Notes: generated by a model from the letters alone, not told the origin. A stretch of 64,000 nt of DNA from VRUE01 sp963703335 (GCA_963703335.1 OY969812.1:2790001-2854000), one strand, 5' to 3'; positions 24,500-33,264 are shown, counted from the stretch's first letter. Made by a program: numbers and translations.

Positions 24500-24956
24500 G
24501 TGGAGGGGGTGATCGAGCCGAAGTCGCGCGCGGGGCGGCGCAGCGTGCCGCTGCTGGCGATCCTGCGCGACTGTCTGAGCGAGCATCGGCGCAGGGCGGG
24601 CCGCAGCGGTGACGACCTCGTTTTCGGCCGGGTCGCTTCGAGAGGCGTTCTACCCTTCGACTGTCGATGGCAGGGCGAAGCGCGCCTGGGCAGCAACGAA
24701 CAAGGGCGAGCGGGAGGTGGCGGAGCGTGAGCGTCGGGAGCCCGATCTGCTGGTGCCGATCAGCTTGCACCTTTGTCGCCATACCTTCGCGTCATTGATG
24801 ATCGACGCCGGGGCGAATCCGAAGGCGATTCAAGCGTTCATGGGCCACTCGAAAATCCAGACCACCTTCGACGTCTACGGCCACCTCTTGCCTGGGAGTC
24901 GTGATGAGGTGCGGGAGCGCATGAACGCCTACCTCAGGCGAAACAACGGCTCGTAA
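24500..24956 (+). pseudogene. truncated, frameshifted tyrosine integrase
   Basis: C-terminal catalytic part of a phage-type integrase split over two frames. The first frame reads VIEPKSRAGRRSVPLLAILR to DDLVFGRVAS. The second resumes REAFYPSTVDGRAKRAWAAT and contains HLCRHTFASLMIDAGANPKA, FMGHSKIQTTFDVYGHLLPG with the catalytic His-x-x-Arg, His and Tyr. The shift is near 24645. The N-terminal arm-binding and core-binding domains are absent. It lies between the two 68-bp repeats and was probably the recombinase of that element. Confidence 0.8.
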
Positions 24957-24980
24957 GCTGGCGATCAACCCGTTGAAGCG

Positions 24981-25337
24981 TTACTGCTGATCCGGCGGGG
25001 AAGCGTCGGTGATTCCGAAGACGCGAGCGACGTAGGTTGCATCATCTTCGCCGTCCTCCATTGGATAGCCGAGTCCGATCCCCATAGATGCCAGTGGCTC
25101 AAGAAGCGGCTTGCTCTGGCGTCGTGGCGCTTGTCGTATTTCTTCTACCTTGTAATGAGCGATCTCGATTGCGATGCGCTTGGATCGCCACGGACGCCAC
25201 AGCCAATGCCATCCGGCCAAGGCGATACCGACGACTGCGGCAGCTCCCACCATTCCCTTCCAAAAGGACGCGTGGCATTCGAGCGTTTGGCCTGCGAGCT
25301 GCACGAAGGAACCTCCGAGGAGCAGCAAAATCCCCAT
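24981..25337 (-). CDS. small membrane protein, unknown function
   Basis: 118 residues from the ATG at 25337. Hydrophobic stretches near the N terminus (MGILLLLGGSFVQLAG) and at about residues 31-50 (MVGAAAVVGIALAGWHWLW) suggest two membrane helices, followed by a cytoplasmic tail YKVEEIRQAPRRQ...DATYVARVFGITDAS. An upstream in-frame extension is less protein-like. It is cargo of the integration scar. Confidence 0.5.
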   Translation of the reverse strand: MGILLLLGGSFVQLAGQTLECHASFWKGMVGAAAVVGIALAGWHWLWRPWRSKRIAIEIAHYKVEEIRQAPRRQSKPLLEPLASMGIGLGYPMEDGEDDATYVARVFGITDASPPDQQ

Positions 25338-25567
25338 CTCAGCGTCGGCCCGACCTCTGCAAGCGCTGCTGGCATCAGAGAGCTTCGACCGAAGAACCCC
25401 GTCGTTCGAAGCGCAAACGTAGCTGGCTTCCCGAGTAGACCCAACGCAAGGATCAAGGGCCAGCAATATCCATGGCAACTCCGATGGTTGTAACGAGATT
25501 CACGCCGCCTACTTCTCCGGGCAATATTTGCCTCCTGTCGCCGCGCTGCCCGGCAGAACTGCCGTTT

Positions 25568-25591
25568 GACTGTGGCACCGACTGTGGCACG
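25568..25591 (+). repeat. paired 12-bp repeats near the right end of the scar
   Basis: GACTGTGGCACC and GACTGTGGCACG in tandem. Near-copies occur, same orientation, at 23409-23427 (CTGTGGCAC, CTGTGGCAT). They lie 67 bases inside the right 68-bp repeat and look like the second set of arm-type recombinase sites. Confidence 0.5.
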
Positions 25592-25658
25592 GCGACCTTT
25601 GAGGCATTCTGCGCGCCGCTTCCGTAGTGGGCTGTGGGCGCGTATTCCGCTTGCCAGA

Positions 25659-25726
25659 GCCCCACAACAGAAAACGCCCCGGCGGGGAGCCGAGGCGAGT
25701 TCTGGGGTTACTACAGGGAGGAGAGA
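25659..25726 (+). repeat. 68-bp direct repeat, right copy (putative attachment site)
   Basis: Pairs with 23247-23314, three mismatches in 68 bases. Contains GCCCCACAACAGAAAACGCC and the CCCC-GGC-GGGG hairpin. The distance between copies gives an element of about 2.4 kb. Confidence 0.7.
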
Positions 25727-26074
25727 TATGTATCTCTATATATGTGGATCCGTGGGAGGTAGGTGGGTCCTTTGATGCGTCGCGGACACGTCATCGTGGG
25801 AAGCGATGAGCGCCATATGGGCGGCGCGGAACCCAGCCAAAAAGGTTTCTGTTCTGCCCCTTATCGGTTGCCTCTACGAATCCTTGAACAGCATACGAAC
25901 GTATGTGCGATTTGTGTGTGAGTGGGATCACAGACCATCGCCCACCGGGCGCCTCTGCTGACCTTGGCTACCCGATCAGGAGGCATGGAATCACGCCAGT
26001 TCAAAGCGTGGTTAAAAACCTGTATTGACGCCTGAGCCGGTGCCTGGCCAACGCGGCGGCGCTACGGTTGCGCG
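25727..26074. other. gene-free stretch upstream of tlyA
   Basis: Contains a degenerate second copy of the MYVDP leader (TATGTGGATCCG), a dyad CATACG-AA-CGTATG at 25892-25905, and CGAACGTATGTGCG (25896-25909), one base off the actinobacterial SOS-box pattern CGAAC-N4-GTTCG. The remainder shows no convincing gene. The tlyA promoter should be here. Confidence 0.4.
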
Positions 26075-26857
26075 ATGAAGAAGGTCCGCATAGACGCGGT
26101 ACTGGCCGAACGAGGCCTGTTCCCATCCCGCACAGCGGCTGCTGGTGCTGTCCGGGCTGGGGCCGTGCGAGTTGGCCGGGACGGGCCGGTGGCGTTGCGG
26201 CCGAGTCAGCTGGTCGAGCCGGAAGCGGCGCTGATCGTCGACGAGGGCCCCCGCTTTGTCTCCCGTGGCGGCATCAAGCTCGAAAACGCCCTCGACACCC
26301 TCGACATCGACGTGGACGGCCGCGACTGCCTCGACGTTGGCGCCTCCACCGGCGGCTTCACCGATTGCCTTCTGCAGCGCGGCGCAACCCGCGTGGTTGC
26401 CACGGACGTTGCCTACGGTCAGATCGAGATGGGCTTGCGCAACGACCCCCGGGTGACCGTGATCGAGCGGCTCAACGCCCGCGAGCTCCAACCCGCCGAC
26501 CTGCCTTTTGAGCCCCACCTGGCGACGATCGACGTCTCCTTTATCTCGCTGGCCAAGGTGCTGCCCGCCGTCGCGCGCTGCCTTGCTCCCGGCGGCGAGG
26601 TGCTGGCGATGGTCAAGCCGCAGTTCGAGCTTGGCCGCGAGCGGGTCGGCAAGGGGGTTGTGCGCGACCTCGACGACCGGCGTGAGGCGATCCTGGGCGT
26701 CGCGCATGCCGCCCGGGAGCTTGGCTTGCCGATCCGTGGCTTCGCCTCCTCCAAGCTGCCCGGACCGAAGGGCAATCGTGAGACCTTTGTCTGGAGCGGC
26801 GGCAGGGGAGAGGGAATTGACGATCTTGAGAGCGCGGTCGGCGAGGCCGATGCCTGA
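26075..26857 (+). CDS. tlyA: TlyA family rRNA 2'-O-methyltransferase
   Basis: Combines an N-terminal S4 RNA-binding domain (RIDAVLAERGLFPSRTAA, residues 4-60) with an FtsJ-type SAM methyltransferase (FVSRGGIKLENAL, LDVGASTGGFTDCLL, VIERLNARELQP, and TIDVSFISLAKVLPAV). In mycobacteria TlyA methylates 16S and 23S rRNA and affects capreomycin sensitivity. The order tlyA-nadK-recN is conserved in actinobacteria. A palindrome begins right after its stop. Confidence 0.93.
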   Translation: MKKVRIDAVLAERGLFPSRTAAAGAVRAGAVRVGRDGPVALRPSQLVEPEAALIVDEGPRFVSRGGIKLENALDTLDIDVDGRDCLDVGASTGGFTDCLLQRGATRVVATDVAYGQIEMGLRNDPRVTVIERLNARELQPADLPFEPHLATIDVSFISLAKVLPAVARCLAPGGEVLAMVKPQFELGRERVGKGVVRDLDDRREAILGVAHAARELGLPIRGFASSKLPGPKGNRETFVWSGGRGEGIDDLESAVGEADA

Positions 26858-26903
26858 TGCTTGGCGACTTTCTGGCGCTATACAGGGGGAAAGTCGCCAA
26901 GCA
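26858..26903 (+). repeat. 15-bp perfect inverted repeat between tlyA and nadK
   Basis: TGCTTGGCGACTTTC, 16-base spacer, GAAAGTCGCCAAGCA. The left arm starts at the first base after the tlyA stop and the right arm ends 11 bases before the nadK start. It has the same placement as the repeat after pepQ but unrelated sequence. Confidence 0.7.
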
Positions 26904-26914
26904 GGGGGAAATCG

Positions 26915-27766
26915 ATGCCTGAGAAGACCGCTGCGCTGATCACACACTCGCATCCCCCCGCCGCCACCGAAGCGGTCACGATCGCCGCCGAAGCGGCGCG
27001 CGATGCCGGCTGGCGGCTGGTCGCCACGGCGGCGGAGATCGAGAAGCACAACCACGCCGCGGAGGGCATCGAGCCGGTCGAGTCGTTGCCGGCCGACCCC
27101 GATCTCTGCCTCGTGCTCGGCGGCGACGGTTCGATCCTCTATGCGCTGCGCAGCTTTGCTCGCACCGAGGTTCCCGTCTTCGGTGTCAACTTTGGCACGG
27201 TCGGCTTCCTCGCTGCAGTCGAGCGCGACGAGGCCGCGGAGGGGATCCGCCGGGCCCTTGCCGGGGAGACCGAGACGATCGACCTGCCGGCTCTGGCGAT
27301 TGAGATCGACGGTGAGGAGCGCTTCGCTCTCAACGACGTCAGCTTCAGCCGCCGCCCTCGCGACCGCGTCGCCGAGCTGAGCTACCGGATCGCCGGTGAG
27401 GAGGTGGGAAACGTTCGCTGCGACGGCCTCGTCGCCGCCACGCCCGCGGGCTCGACCGGCTACAACCTCGCCAACCAAGGACCGATCCTTGCCTGGGGCG
27501 TCAAGGGCTACGTGGTCAGCTATATCGCCCCGCACTCGCTCACCGCCCGCGCTCTCGTCGTCGCCCCCGCCGACGTGCTGACTGTCGGCAACGCCGCCGG
27601 CCGCGAGCCGGTCGACGTCGCCATCGACGGCGCCCAGACAGCCACACTCGCCCCCGGCGCCGCTCTCGACGTTCGTTTCGCCGACACGGTCGGCCGCCTA
27701 GCCCAGCTCCCCGGCACCAGCTTCTACCACCGCATCAGAGAAAAGTTCGGCCACCTAGCCGTATAA
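26915..27766 (+). CDS. nadK: NAD kinase
   Basis: Phosphorylates NAD to NADP. The 283-residue product has the GGDG motif in LVLGGDGSILYALRSF, GVNFGTVGFLAAVE, ALNDVSFSR, the TPAGSTGYNLANQGPI signature and SLTARALVVAPAD. I start at the ATG 26915, preceded by CAGGGGGAAATCG; upstream in-frame sequence is part of the palindrome. It probably shares a transcript with tlyA unless the hairpin stops it. Confidence 0.93.
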   Translation: MPEKTAALITHSHPPAATEAVTIAAEAARDAGWRLVATAAEIEKHNHAAEGIEPVESLPADPDLCLVLGGDGSILYALRSFARTEVPVFGVNFGTVGFLAAVERDEAAEGIRRALAGETETIDLPALAIEIDGEERFALNDVSFSRRPRDRVAELSYRIAGEEVGNVRCDGLVAATPAGSTGYNLANQGPILAWGVKGYVVSYIAPHSLTARALVVAPADVLTVGNAAGREPVDVAIDGAQTATLAPGAALDVRFADTVGRLAQLPGTSFYHRIREKFGHLAV

Positions 27767-27767
27767 G

Positions 27768-27780
27768 CCGACGGAGTCGG
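27768..27780 (+). terminator. short hairpin after nadK
   Basis: CCGAC-GGA-GTCGG, starting one base after the stop and followed by TTCT. A small but well-placed candidate terminator. Confidence 0.4.
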
Positions 27781-27799
27781 TTCTCTAGGGTTTTGACGC

Positions 27800-29329
27800 A
27801 TGGAGCGTAAGTGGTGGACCCTCGTCCTGATCTCGATCGCGACGTTCATGCTGCTGCTGGACATCACCGTCGTCAACGTCGCCCTGCCCGACATCCGCAC
27901 CGACCTGGGGGCCAGTCTCTCCAGCTTGCAGTGGGTCGTCGATGCCTACGCGCTCACCCTCGCGGCCTTTCTGCTGACGGCGGGCTCGCTGGGCGACCGG
28001 TTGGGACGCCGCCGCGTCTTCGCGATCGGCTTTGGGATTTTCACCTTCGCCTCATTTCTCTGTGGTATCGCTGGCGACCCGACGCTGCTCAACCTCGCTC
28101 GCGGCCTGCAGGGCGTCGGCGGGGCTGGCATGTTCGCCACCTCGCTGGCGTTGATCGGGCAGGAGTTCCACGGCCGCGACCGGGCGACCGCGTTCGGGGT
28201 CTGGGGTGCGACGGTCGGCGGCGCTGTCGCGATCGGCCCGTTGGTCGGCGGCGTCATCACCGAGCACCTCGGCTGGGAGTGGATCTTCTTCGTCAACGTA
28301 CCGATCGGACTGCTTGCGATCGGCTTGACCCAGCGTAAGTTGACCAACGTCGCCGCGCAGGATCCGGAGCGGATTGACGTGCCCGGTCTGATCACCTTTT
28401 CCCTGGCGCTTTTCTTCCTCATCTTTGGCTTGATCCGCGGTAATCCGGAGGGCTGGGGGAGCCCCGTGATCGTCGCCTCGCTGAGCGCCGCGGTGGCCTT
28501 GATCGTGGCCTTCGTCGCGATCGAGTCGCGCAGCGGACACCCGATGCTCGACCTGGCCCTTTTCCGCAAGCCCGCTTTCAACGGCGTTTCCGCGGTTGCC
28601 TTTGGGCTCTCGGCCGGAATGTTCGCGATGTTCCTCTACCTGACGATCTACATGCAGGGAGTGCTCGACTTCTCGCCGTTGGAGGCGGGACTGCGCTTCT
28701 TGCCGCTGACCGTGCTCTCCTTCATCGCCTCGCCGATTGCCGGCTCACTCTCCCACCGGATTCCGATCCGGGTCCTGCTCGGCGTCGGCCTGGCCACCGT
28801 GGGTGTGGGTCTGCTGTTGATGCACGGGGTGGACGCCGACTCGGAGTGGACCGCGCTGCTGGTCGGCTTTCTGATCGCCGGCATCGGCATCGGCATCACC
28901 AACCCCGGCATCGGCCAGGCCGCGATCGCGGTCGTGCCGGTTGAGAAGGCAGGCATGGGATCGGGGATCAACACGACCTTCCGCCAGGTCGGGATCGCCA
29001 CGGGGGTCGCTTCCCTGGGCGCGATCTTCCAGTCGCGGGTTGATTCCAAGCTCTCGCAGCTGCTTCCCAACGCGCCCGACGGCCTGGGCGAACTCGTCGC
29101 CTCCGGCGGCTCAAAAGCCGCCGCCGCAGTCGCGCCCCCGGGCTCCCGAGCCGAAGTAGCCCATGCCTCGGCAATCGCCTTCACCAGCGGCTTGAACGAG
29201 ATCATCCTGATCGCCTCAGTCCTCTCTTTCATCGGAGCCGCCCTAGGTTTCTTCCTCGTCAGATCTCGCGATTTCGTCCAAGCTACCCAAGCTGAGGGCG
29301 AGACTGCCACCGAGCCCGTCCCCGCCTAA
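27800..29329 (+). CDS. MFS drug/H+ antiporter, DHA2 (EmrB/QacA) family
   Basis: 509 residues with about 14 transmembrane helices, typical for DHA2 exporters. Motif A is GSLGDRLGRRRVF after helix 2; the first helix has DITVVNVALPDIRTDLG, the usual DHA2 motif. WVVDAYALTLAAFLLTAGSL and a motif-C-like region GPLVGGVITEHLGWEWIFFV are also present. It is inserted between nadK and recN, which are adjacent in M. tuberculosis. The substrate cannot be told. Confidence 0.9.
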   Translation: MERKWWTLVLISIATFMLLLDITVVNVALPDIRTDLGASLSSLQWVVDAYALTLAAFLLTAGSLGDRLGRRRVFAIGFGIFTFASFLCGIAGDPTLLNLARGLQGVGGAGMFATSLALIGQEFHGRDRATAFGVWGATVGGAVAIGPLVGGVITEHLGWEWIFFVNVPIGLLAIGLTQRKLTNVAAQDPERIDVPGLITFSLALFFLIFGLIRGNPEGWGSPVIVASLSAAVALIVAFVAIESRSGHPMLDLALFRKPAFNGVSAVAFGLSAGMFAMFLYLTIYMQGVLDFSPLEAGLRFLPLTVLSFIASPIAGSLSHRIPIRVLLGVGLATVGVGLLLMHGVDADSEWTALLVGFLIAGIGIGITNPGIGQAAIAVVPVEKAGMGSGINTTFRQVGIATGVASLGAIFQSRVDSKLSQLLPNAPDGLGELVASGGSKAAAAVAPPGSRAEVAHASAIAFTSGLNEIILIASVLSFIGAALGFFLVRSRDFVQATQAEGETATEPVPA

Positions 29330-29337
29330 CCGCCTCT

Positions 29338-29428
29338 CGCGGCGGGTGGCACGGATTTGGGGGACCGCCCCGAGGAGCTACTGCACCGCAGGGGTGGTGG
29401 CACCAAATCCGTGACAGGACCCGCCGCG
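29338..29428 (+). repeat. long imperfect hairpin between MFS and recN genes (family B)
   Basis: Left side CGCGGCGGGT-GG-CACGGATTTGG pairs with right side CCAAATCCGTG-ACAGG-ACCCGCCGCG. The inner loop adds a further ACCGCCCC/GGGGTGGT pairing. The asymmetric internal loop (GG against ACAGG) next to GCGGGT/ACCCGC is shared with the hairpin at 38043-38126, while the outer and inner stems differ but stay paired. Confidence 0.65.
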
Positions 29429-29448
29429 CCAGGTGGTAGACAGAGAGC

Positions 29449-31131
29449 GTGCTACGCGAGCTGCGGATCGAGAACCTGCTGCTGATTGAGAGGGCTGAGC
29501 TGCGCTTGGGCAGGGGGCTCAACGCGATTACGGGGGAGACTGGGGCGGGGAAGACCGTGCTGGCGCACTCGCTTGACCTCTTGATGGGAGGCAAGGCACG
29601 GCCGCAGATCGTGCGGCCGGGGGCAGAGGAGGCTTGGGTCGAGGGAGTGTTCGATCTGCCGCCGGGGCTGCTTGACGAGACTGAGATGGGTGAGATTTCA
29701 GAGCGGTTGCCGGAGGGCGCGGACGAGGTGGTGCTTGGACGAAGGGTCTCGGCGAATGGCCGGACGAGCGCGTTCGTCGCTGGCCGGGCCGCCTCGGCAT
29801 CAGACCTGAAACTGCTGGGCGGCCGCCTCCTCGCTTTTTACGGCCAGCACGAGCACCGCAAGCTGACGATCTCCTCGGCGCAGATGGACGTGCTCGACGG
29901 CTTCGCCGGCGCCGGCCACCTGGGGCTGCGGGAGAAATACCGTCAGGCCCATCGCGAGTGCTTGCGGCTCGAGGCCGAGTTGGCGGAGCTTCGCGAGCGC
30001 GATGGCTCATGGGAGCGCGACCTCGACCTCTACCGCTACGAGCTCTCGGAGATCGAGGAAGTCGCTCCTGACCCCGACGAGCAGGCCGAGCTGGAAAGCG
30101 AGCGCGAGCGGCTGCGTCACGCCGAGGCGCTGCGCGAAGCCGCGACGGGGGCGCACGCTGCTGCGCTGGGGGACGAGGAGGATGGTGGCGGGGCAGCTGG
30201 TGCGCTCGCTCGGGCCGAGGCTCTCGTGCAGGGGGTTGCTGGCGTGGACGCGAACCTCGATGCGCTCTCCAGAAGGCTCAGCACCCTTGCGATCGAGCTG
30301 GCCGACGTCGCCGGCGAGCTGCGTGGCTACCTCGATGGCCTCGAGGCCGATCCCGGTCGTCTTGCCGGGGTCGAGGAACGGCTCGATGCCCTCGATCGGC
30401 TGCAGCGCAAGCACGGCGGTAGCGTCGAGTCAGTCCTCGCTCACGCCGAGCGCTGCCGAGCTGAGATCGCCCGGCTGGAGAACGCGGAGGGGCGTAGCGC
30501 GAAGGCGGAGGCCGCACTGGTCGAGGCGGCGGCGCAGCGCGCCAAGCTCGGTGAGAAGTTGGGCAAGGCCCGGACGAAAGCGGCGCCGCGATTGGAGCAG
30601 GAGGTTGTGGGCGAGCTGGAGCGGCTGGCGATGCCGGGCGCCCGTCTCGAAGTCGTGCTCGAGCCGCACCCCGACGGCTTCGGCGCGAACGGCTCCGAGA
30701 CGGTCGAGCTGCGCCTGGCGCCGAACCCCGGCCTTGAGCCAGCTCCCCTGCGAGACGCCGCTTCCGGTGGCGAGCTCTCGCGGGTGATGCTGGCGCTGAG
30801 CGGCTTCGGCGGCGGCGCCGGGGCGGGGACACTGGTCTTCGACGAGATCGATGCCGGAGTCGGTGGCCAGACGGCACGTGCGGTTGGCGAGCGCCTGCGC
30901 GCCCTCGGAGAGGATCGCCAGGTGCTCTGTATCACCCACCTGCCCCAGGTCGCCTCGCTGGCCGACACGCATTTCACGCTTGAAAAGGATGTCTCGGGAG
31001 AACGTGCCAGCGCCTGCGTGCGGCGGCTCGCCGGCGAGGGCGTGGTCGAGGAGATTCGTCGCATGCTCGGCGGCGAGCACAGCGACGAGGCGGCCACGCG
31101 CCACGCTCGCGAGCTCCTCGCCGCCGCCTAG
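29449..31131 (+). CDS. recN: DNA repair protein RecN
   Basis: SMC-like ATPase acting at double-strand breaks. GTG start. The N-terminal Walker A is GETGAGKTVLAH; long coiled coils occupy roughly residues 160-370 (ELEQARE-type heptads). The C-terminal ABC signature is ASGGELSRVMLAL, Walker B is LVFDEIDAGVGGQTA, and CITHLPQVASLADTHF follows. At 560 residues it is normal. A palindrome precedes it and a small hairpin follows, so it may be its own unit upstream of steA. Confidence 0.94.
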   Translation: MLRELRIENLLLIERAELRLGRGLNAITGETGAGKTVLAHSLDLLMGGKARPQIVRPGAEEAWVEGVFDLPPGLLDETEMGEISERLPEGADEVVLGRRVSANGRTSAFVAGRAASASDLKLLGGRLLAFYGQHEHRKLTISSAQMDVLDGFAGAGHLGLREKYRQAHRECLRLEAELAELRERDGSWERDLDLYRYELSEIEEVAPDPDEQAELESERERLRHAEALREAATGAHAAALGDEEDGGGAAGALARAEALVQGVAGVDANLDALSRRLSTLAIELADVAGELRGYLDGLEADPGRLAGVEERLDALDRLQRKHGGSVESVLAHAERCRAEIARLENAEGRSAKAEAALVEAAAQRAKLGEKLGKARTKAAPRLEQEVVGELERLAMPGARLEVVLEPHPDGFGANGSETVELRLAPNPGLEPAPLRDAASGGELSRVMLALSGFGGGAGAGTLVFDEIDAGVGGQTARAVGERLRALGEDRQVLCITHLPQVASLADTHFTLEKDVSGERASACVRRLAGEGVVEEIRRMLGGEHSDEAATRHARELLAAA

Positions 31132-31143
31132 CGAATCGCTTTG

Positions 31144-31162
31144 TCCCGCTTGCCAAGCGGGA
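31144..31162 (+). terminator. 8-bp hairpin between recN and steA
   Basis: TCCCGCTT-GCC-AAGCGGGA, 13 bases after the recN stop and 12 bases before the steA start. It could cap recN transcripts or attenuate steA. Confidence 0.45.
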
Positions 31163-31174
31163 TAACCTGCTTCG

Positions 31175-32362
31175 GTGGCAACCGCCAGTCGCCGTCGCTT
31201 TCCCGCCCTGCTCTCGCGTCGCAATGGGGCATCGCCGGTTGAGGCAATTGAAGGGCGGGTTCGCCTCGGGCGCCGCACCAAGCACTTGGTCAAACGGCTC
31301 ATCCCCGGGGATATCGCCGTTATCGACCACGTCAACATCGACCGGATCGCCGCCGAAGAGCTGATCGCCAGCGGCGTTCGCGTGGTGATCAACGCTTCGC
31401 CCTCTTCAAACGGTCGCTACCCCAACGCCGGACCGCTTTTGCTGGCCCAGGCAGGGGTGCGGCTAATCGATGCGGATGGCGGCGATCCGTTTGAGTTGCT
31501 CGCCGACGGCAATCGCGTCACCGTCGCCGGCGGGGTGGTGTCGGGCGGCGGCCGCGAGCTCCTGCGGGGCCGCGAGCTCGGCGTTGAGGAGTTGGAGCGG
31601 CAGCGTGCCGAGCAGCTCGAGCGGGTCGACGAGGCGCTGGCCGAGTTCGCCGAGAACACGGTTGCCCATGTGCGCCAGGAGACCGACCTGCTCACCGGCA
31701 GCGTCGAGTTCCCGCCAACCCGCGCCTCCTTTCGCGACCGCCACGTCCTAATCGTTGTCCGCGGCGATCGTCACCGGCGCGACCTCAAGGCGCTGCGGGC
31801 CTACATCCGCGACGTGCGCCCGATCGTGGTCGCCGTAGACGGCGGTGCCGATGGCGTGCTCGAGGCCGGCATGAAGCCCGATGTGATCCTCGGTGACATG
31901 GACTCGGCTGGCGATGAGGCCCTGCGCTGCGGCGCCGAGCTGATCGTCCACGCTTACCCCGACGGACGAGCCCCCGGTCGCCAGCGCCTGCTCGACATGG
32001 GCCTCGACCACACGCTGCTCCCCGCTGCCGGGACCAGCGAGGACGTGGCAATGCTGATGGCCCACGAGAAGGGCGCGGCTCTGATCGTCAGCGTCGGCGC
32101 TCACTTCAACCTGATCGAGTTCCTCGACCGCAAGCGGGGCGGCATGTCCTCGACCTTCCTCACCCGCCTGCGGATCGGCGAGAAGCTGGTTGACGCCAAG
32201 GGCGTCAGCCGTCTCTATAACCCGAGCTCGCCCTTTGGCCCGATGGTCCTCTTCCTGGCGGCTTTTATGGTGTTGCTGGCGATCGTCGTGATCACCTCGC
32301 CGGCGCTCAGCGATCTGGTCGAGCTGGTCTGGCTGAAGATCAAGATCTGGCTCGGCCTGTAG
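31175..32362 (+). CDS. steA: SteA-like septation protein (TPK-like fold)
   Basis: 395 residues, GTG start. The N-terminal part (VRLGRRTKHLVKRLIPGDIA, NASPSSNGRYPN) and the thiamine-pyrophosphokinase-like core (VAVDGGADGVLEAGMKPDVI, GDMDSAGDEA, DVAMLMAHEKGA) match the actinobacterial family of SteA (Rv1697). Two membrane helices lie at the C terminus (MVLFLAAFMVLLAIVVIT and beyond). In corynebacteria SteA and SteB act together at the division septum. The gene order recN-steA-steB-pyrG matches that in M. tuberculosis. Confidence 0.88.
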   Translation: MATASRRRFPALLSRRNGASPVEAIEGRVRLGRRTKHLVKRLIPGDIAVIDHVNIDRIAAEELIASGVRVVINASPSSNGRYPNAGPLLLAQAGVRLIDADGGDPFELLADGNRVTVAGGVVSGGGRELLRGRELGVEELERQRAEQLERVDEALAEFAENTVAHVRQETDLLTGSVEFPPTRASFRDRHVLIVVRGDRHRRDLKALRAYIRDVRPIVVAVDGGADGVLEAGMKPDVILGDMDSAGDEALRCGAELIVHAYPDGRAPGRQRLLDMGLDHTLLPAAGTSEDVAMLMAHEKGAALIVSVGAHFNLIEFLDRKRGGMSSTFLTRLRIGEKLVDAKGVSRLYNPSSPFGPMVLFLAAFMVLLAIVVITSPALSDLVELVWLKIKIWLGL

Positions 32363-32381
32363 CCCAATAGCCTGCGGTCCG

Positions 32382-33257
32382 ATGGGTTACAGCGCCCGAT
32401 ACCACGCGACCTCCCTGATCGCCGTCTTCCTCGCCCTCGCGATCGGGATCCTGATCGGCGCCGAGTTCGGCGGCGACGCGCTCAACAACACCCGCAAGAA
32501 CCTCGAGCAGAGCCTGACCGGCAACCTGCAGGATGCCCGCGAGCGAGCCGACGAGCTGAACGGGAAACTAGCCCGCTCCGAAGAATTCGCCGGACGCGTC
32601 TACCCGGCTCTCGTCCGCGACCGGCTTGCCGGCCGCCGGATTGGGGTCGTTGCGCTGGGTGACCTGCCGGGTGGCACGGCCTCGGCGATAGAGGAAACGC
32701 TCGGGCAGACCGGGGCGCGCCTGGTCGGCATCGGCGTCGTCCGCGAGCCGGTCGACCTAAATGCCTTGGCCGGCGACCTCGCCAAAACTCGTTTCGCCGA
32801 CATTCGCGGCAACGAAGACACCCTGACCGCATTCGGCACTGGCGCGGGTCGGCAGATCGTCCGCGGCGGCACGCTGCTCGATCGGGTGCGCAGCCACCTC
32901 TTCTCGCGCGCCAGCGGCAACTTCGGCGCGCTCGATGGCGTCATCGTCGTACGTCAGACGCCGGAAGAGATGGGCCCGGTGCAGCGCACCAAGGCGGCGA
33001 CGCTCGAATCGGCGCTGATGGCCGGAATCAGCGGCACGCGCACGCCGGCGGTTGGAGTCGAGACCGCCACCGCGGAACCGTCGTCGGTCTCCTTCTTCGG
33101 CGGCAACGACCTCTCCAGCGTCGACGACGTCGACGCAACGGCGGGCAAAGTGGCGACCGTGTTCGCGCTGCTCGGCGCCGAGGGGAGCTTTGGGGTCAAG
33201 GGTTCCGCGGACCGTCTCCTGCCGGACCTGCTGCCACCGGCGGAGTCACCCCGGTGA
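32382..33257 (+). CDS. steB: SteB/MctB-like membrane-anchored protein (copper transporter family)
   Basis: 291 residues. One N-terminal helix (SLIAVFLALAIGILIGAEFG) anchors an extracytoplasmic region with a short coiled coil (NTRKNLEQSLTGNLQDARER) and an alpha/beta domain. This matches the family of Rv1698, described both as the mycobacterial MctB copper protein and as SteB, partner of SteA. Starts 20 bases after steA. Confidence 0.85.
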   Translation: MGYSARYHATSLIAVFLALAIGILIGAEFGGDALNNTRKNLEQSLTGNLQDARERADELNGKLARSEEFAGRVYPALVRDRLAGRRIGVVALGDLPGGTASAIEETLGQTGARLVGIGVVREPVDLNALAGDLAKTRFADIRGNEDTLTAFGTGAGRQIVRGGTLLDRVRSHLFSRASGNFGALDGVIVVRQTPEEMGPVQRTKAATLESALMAGISGTRTPAVGVETATAEPSSVSFFGGNDLSSVDDVDATAGKVATVFALLGAEGSFGVKGSADRLLPDLLPPAESPR

Positions 33258-33264
33258 GTGCCGG

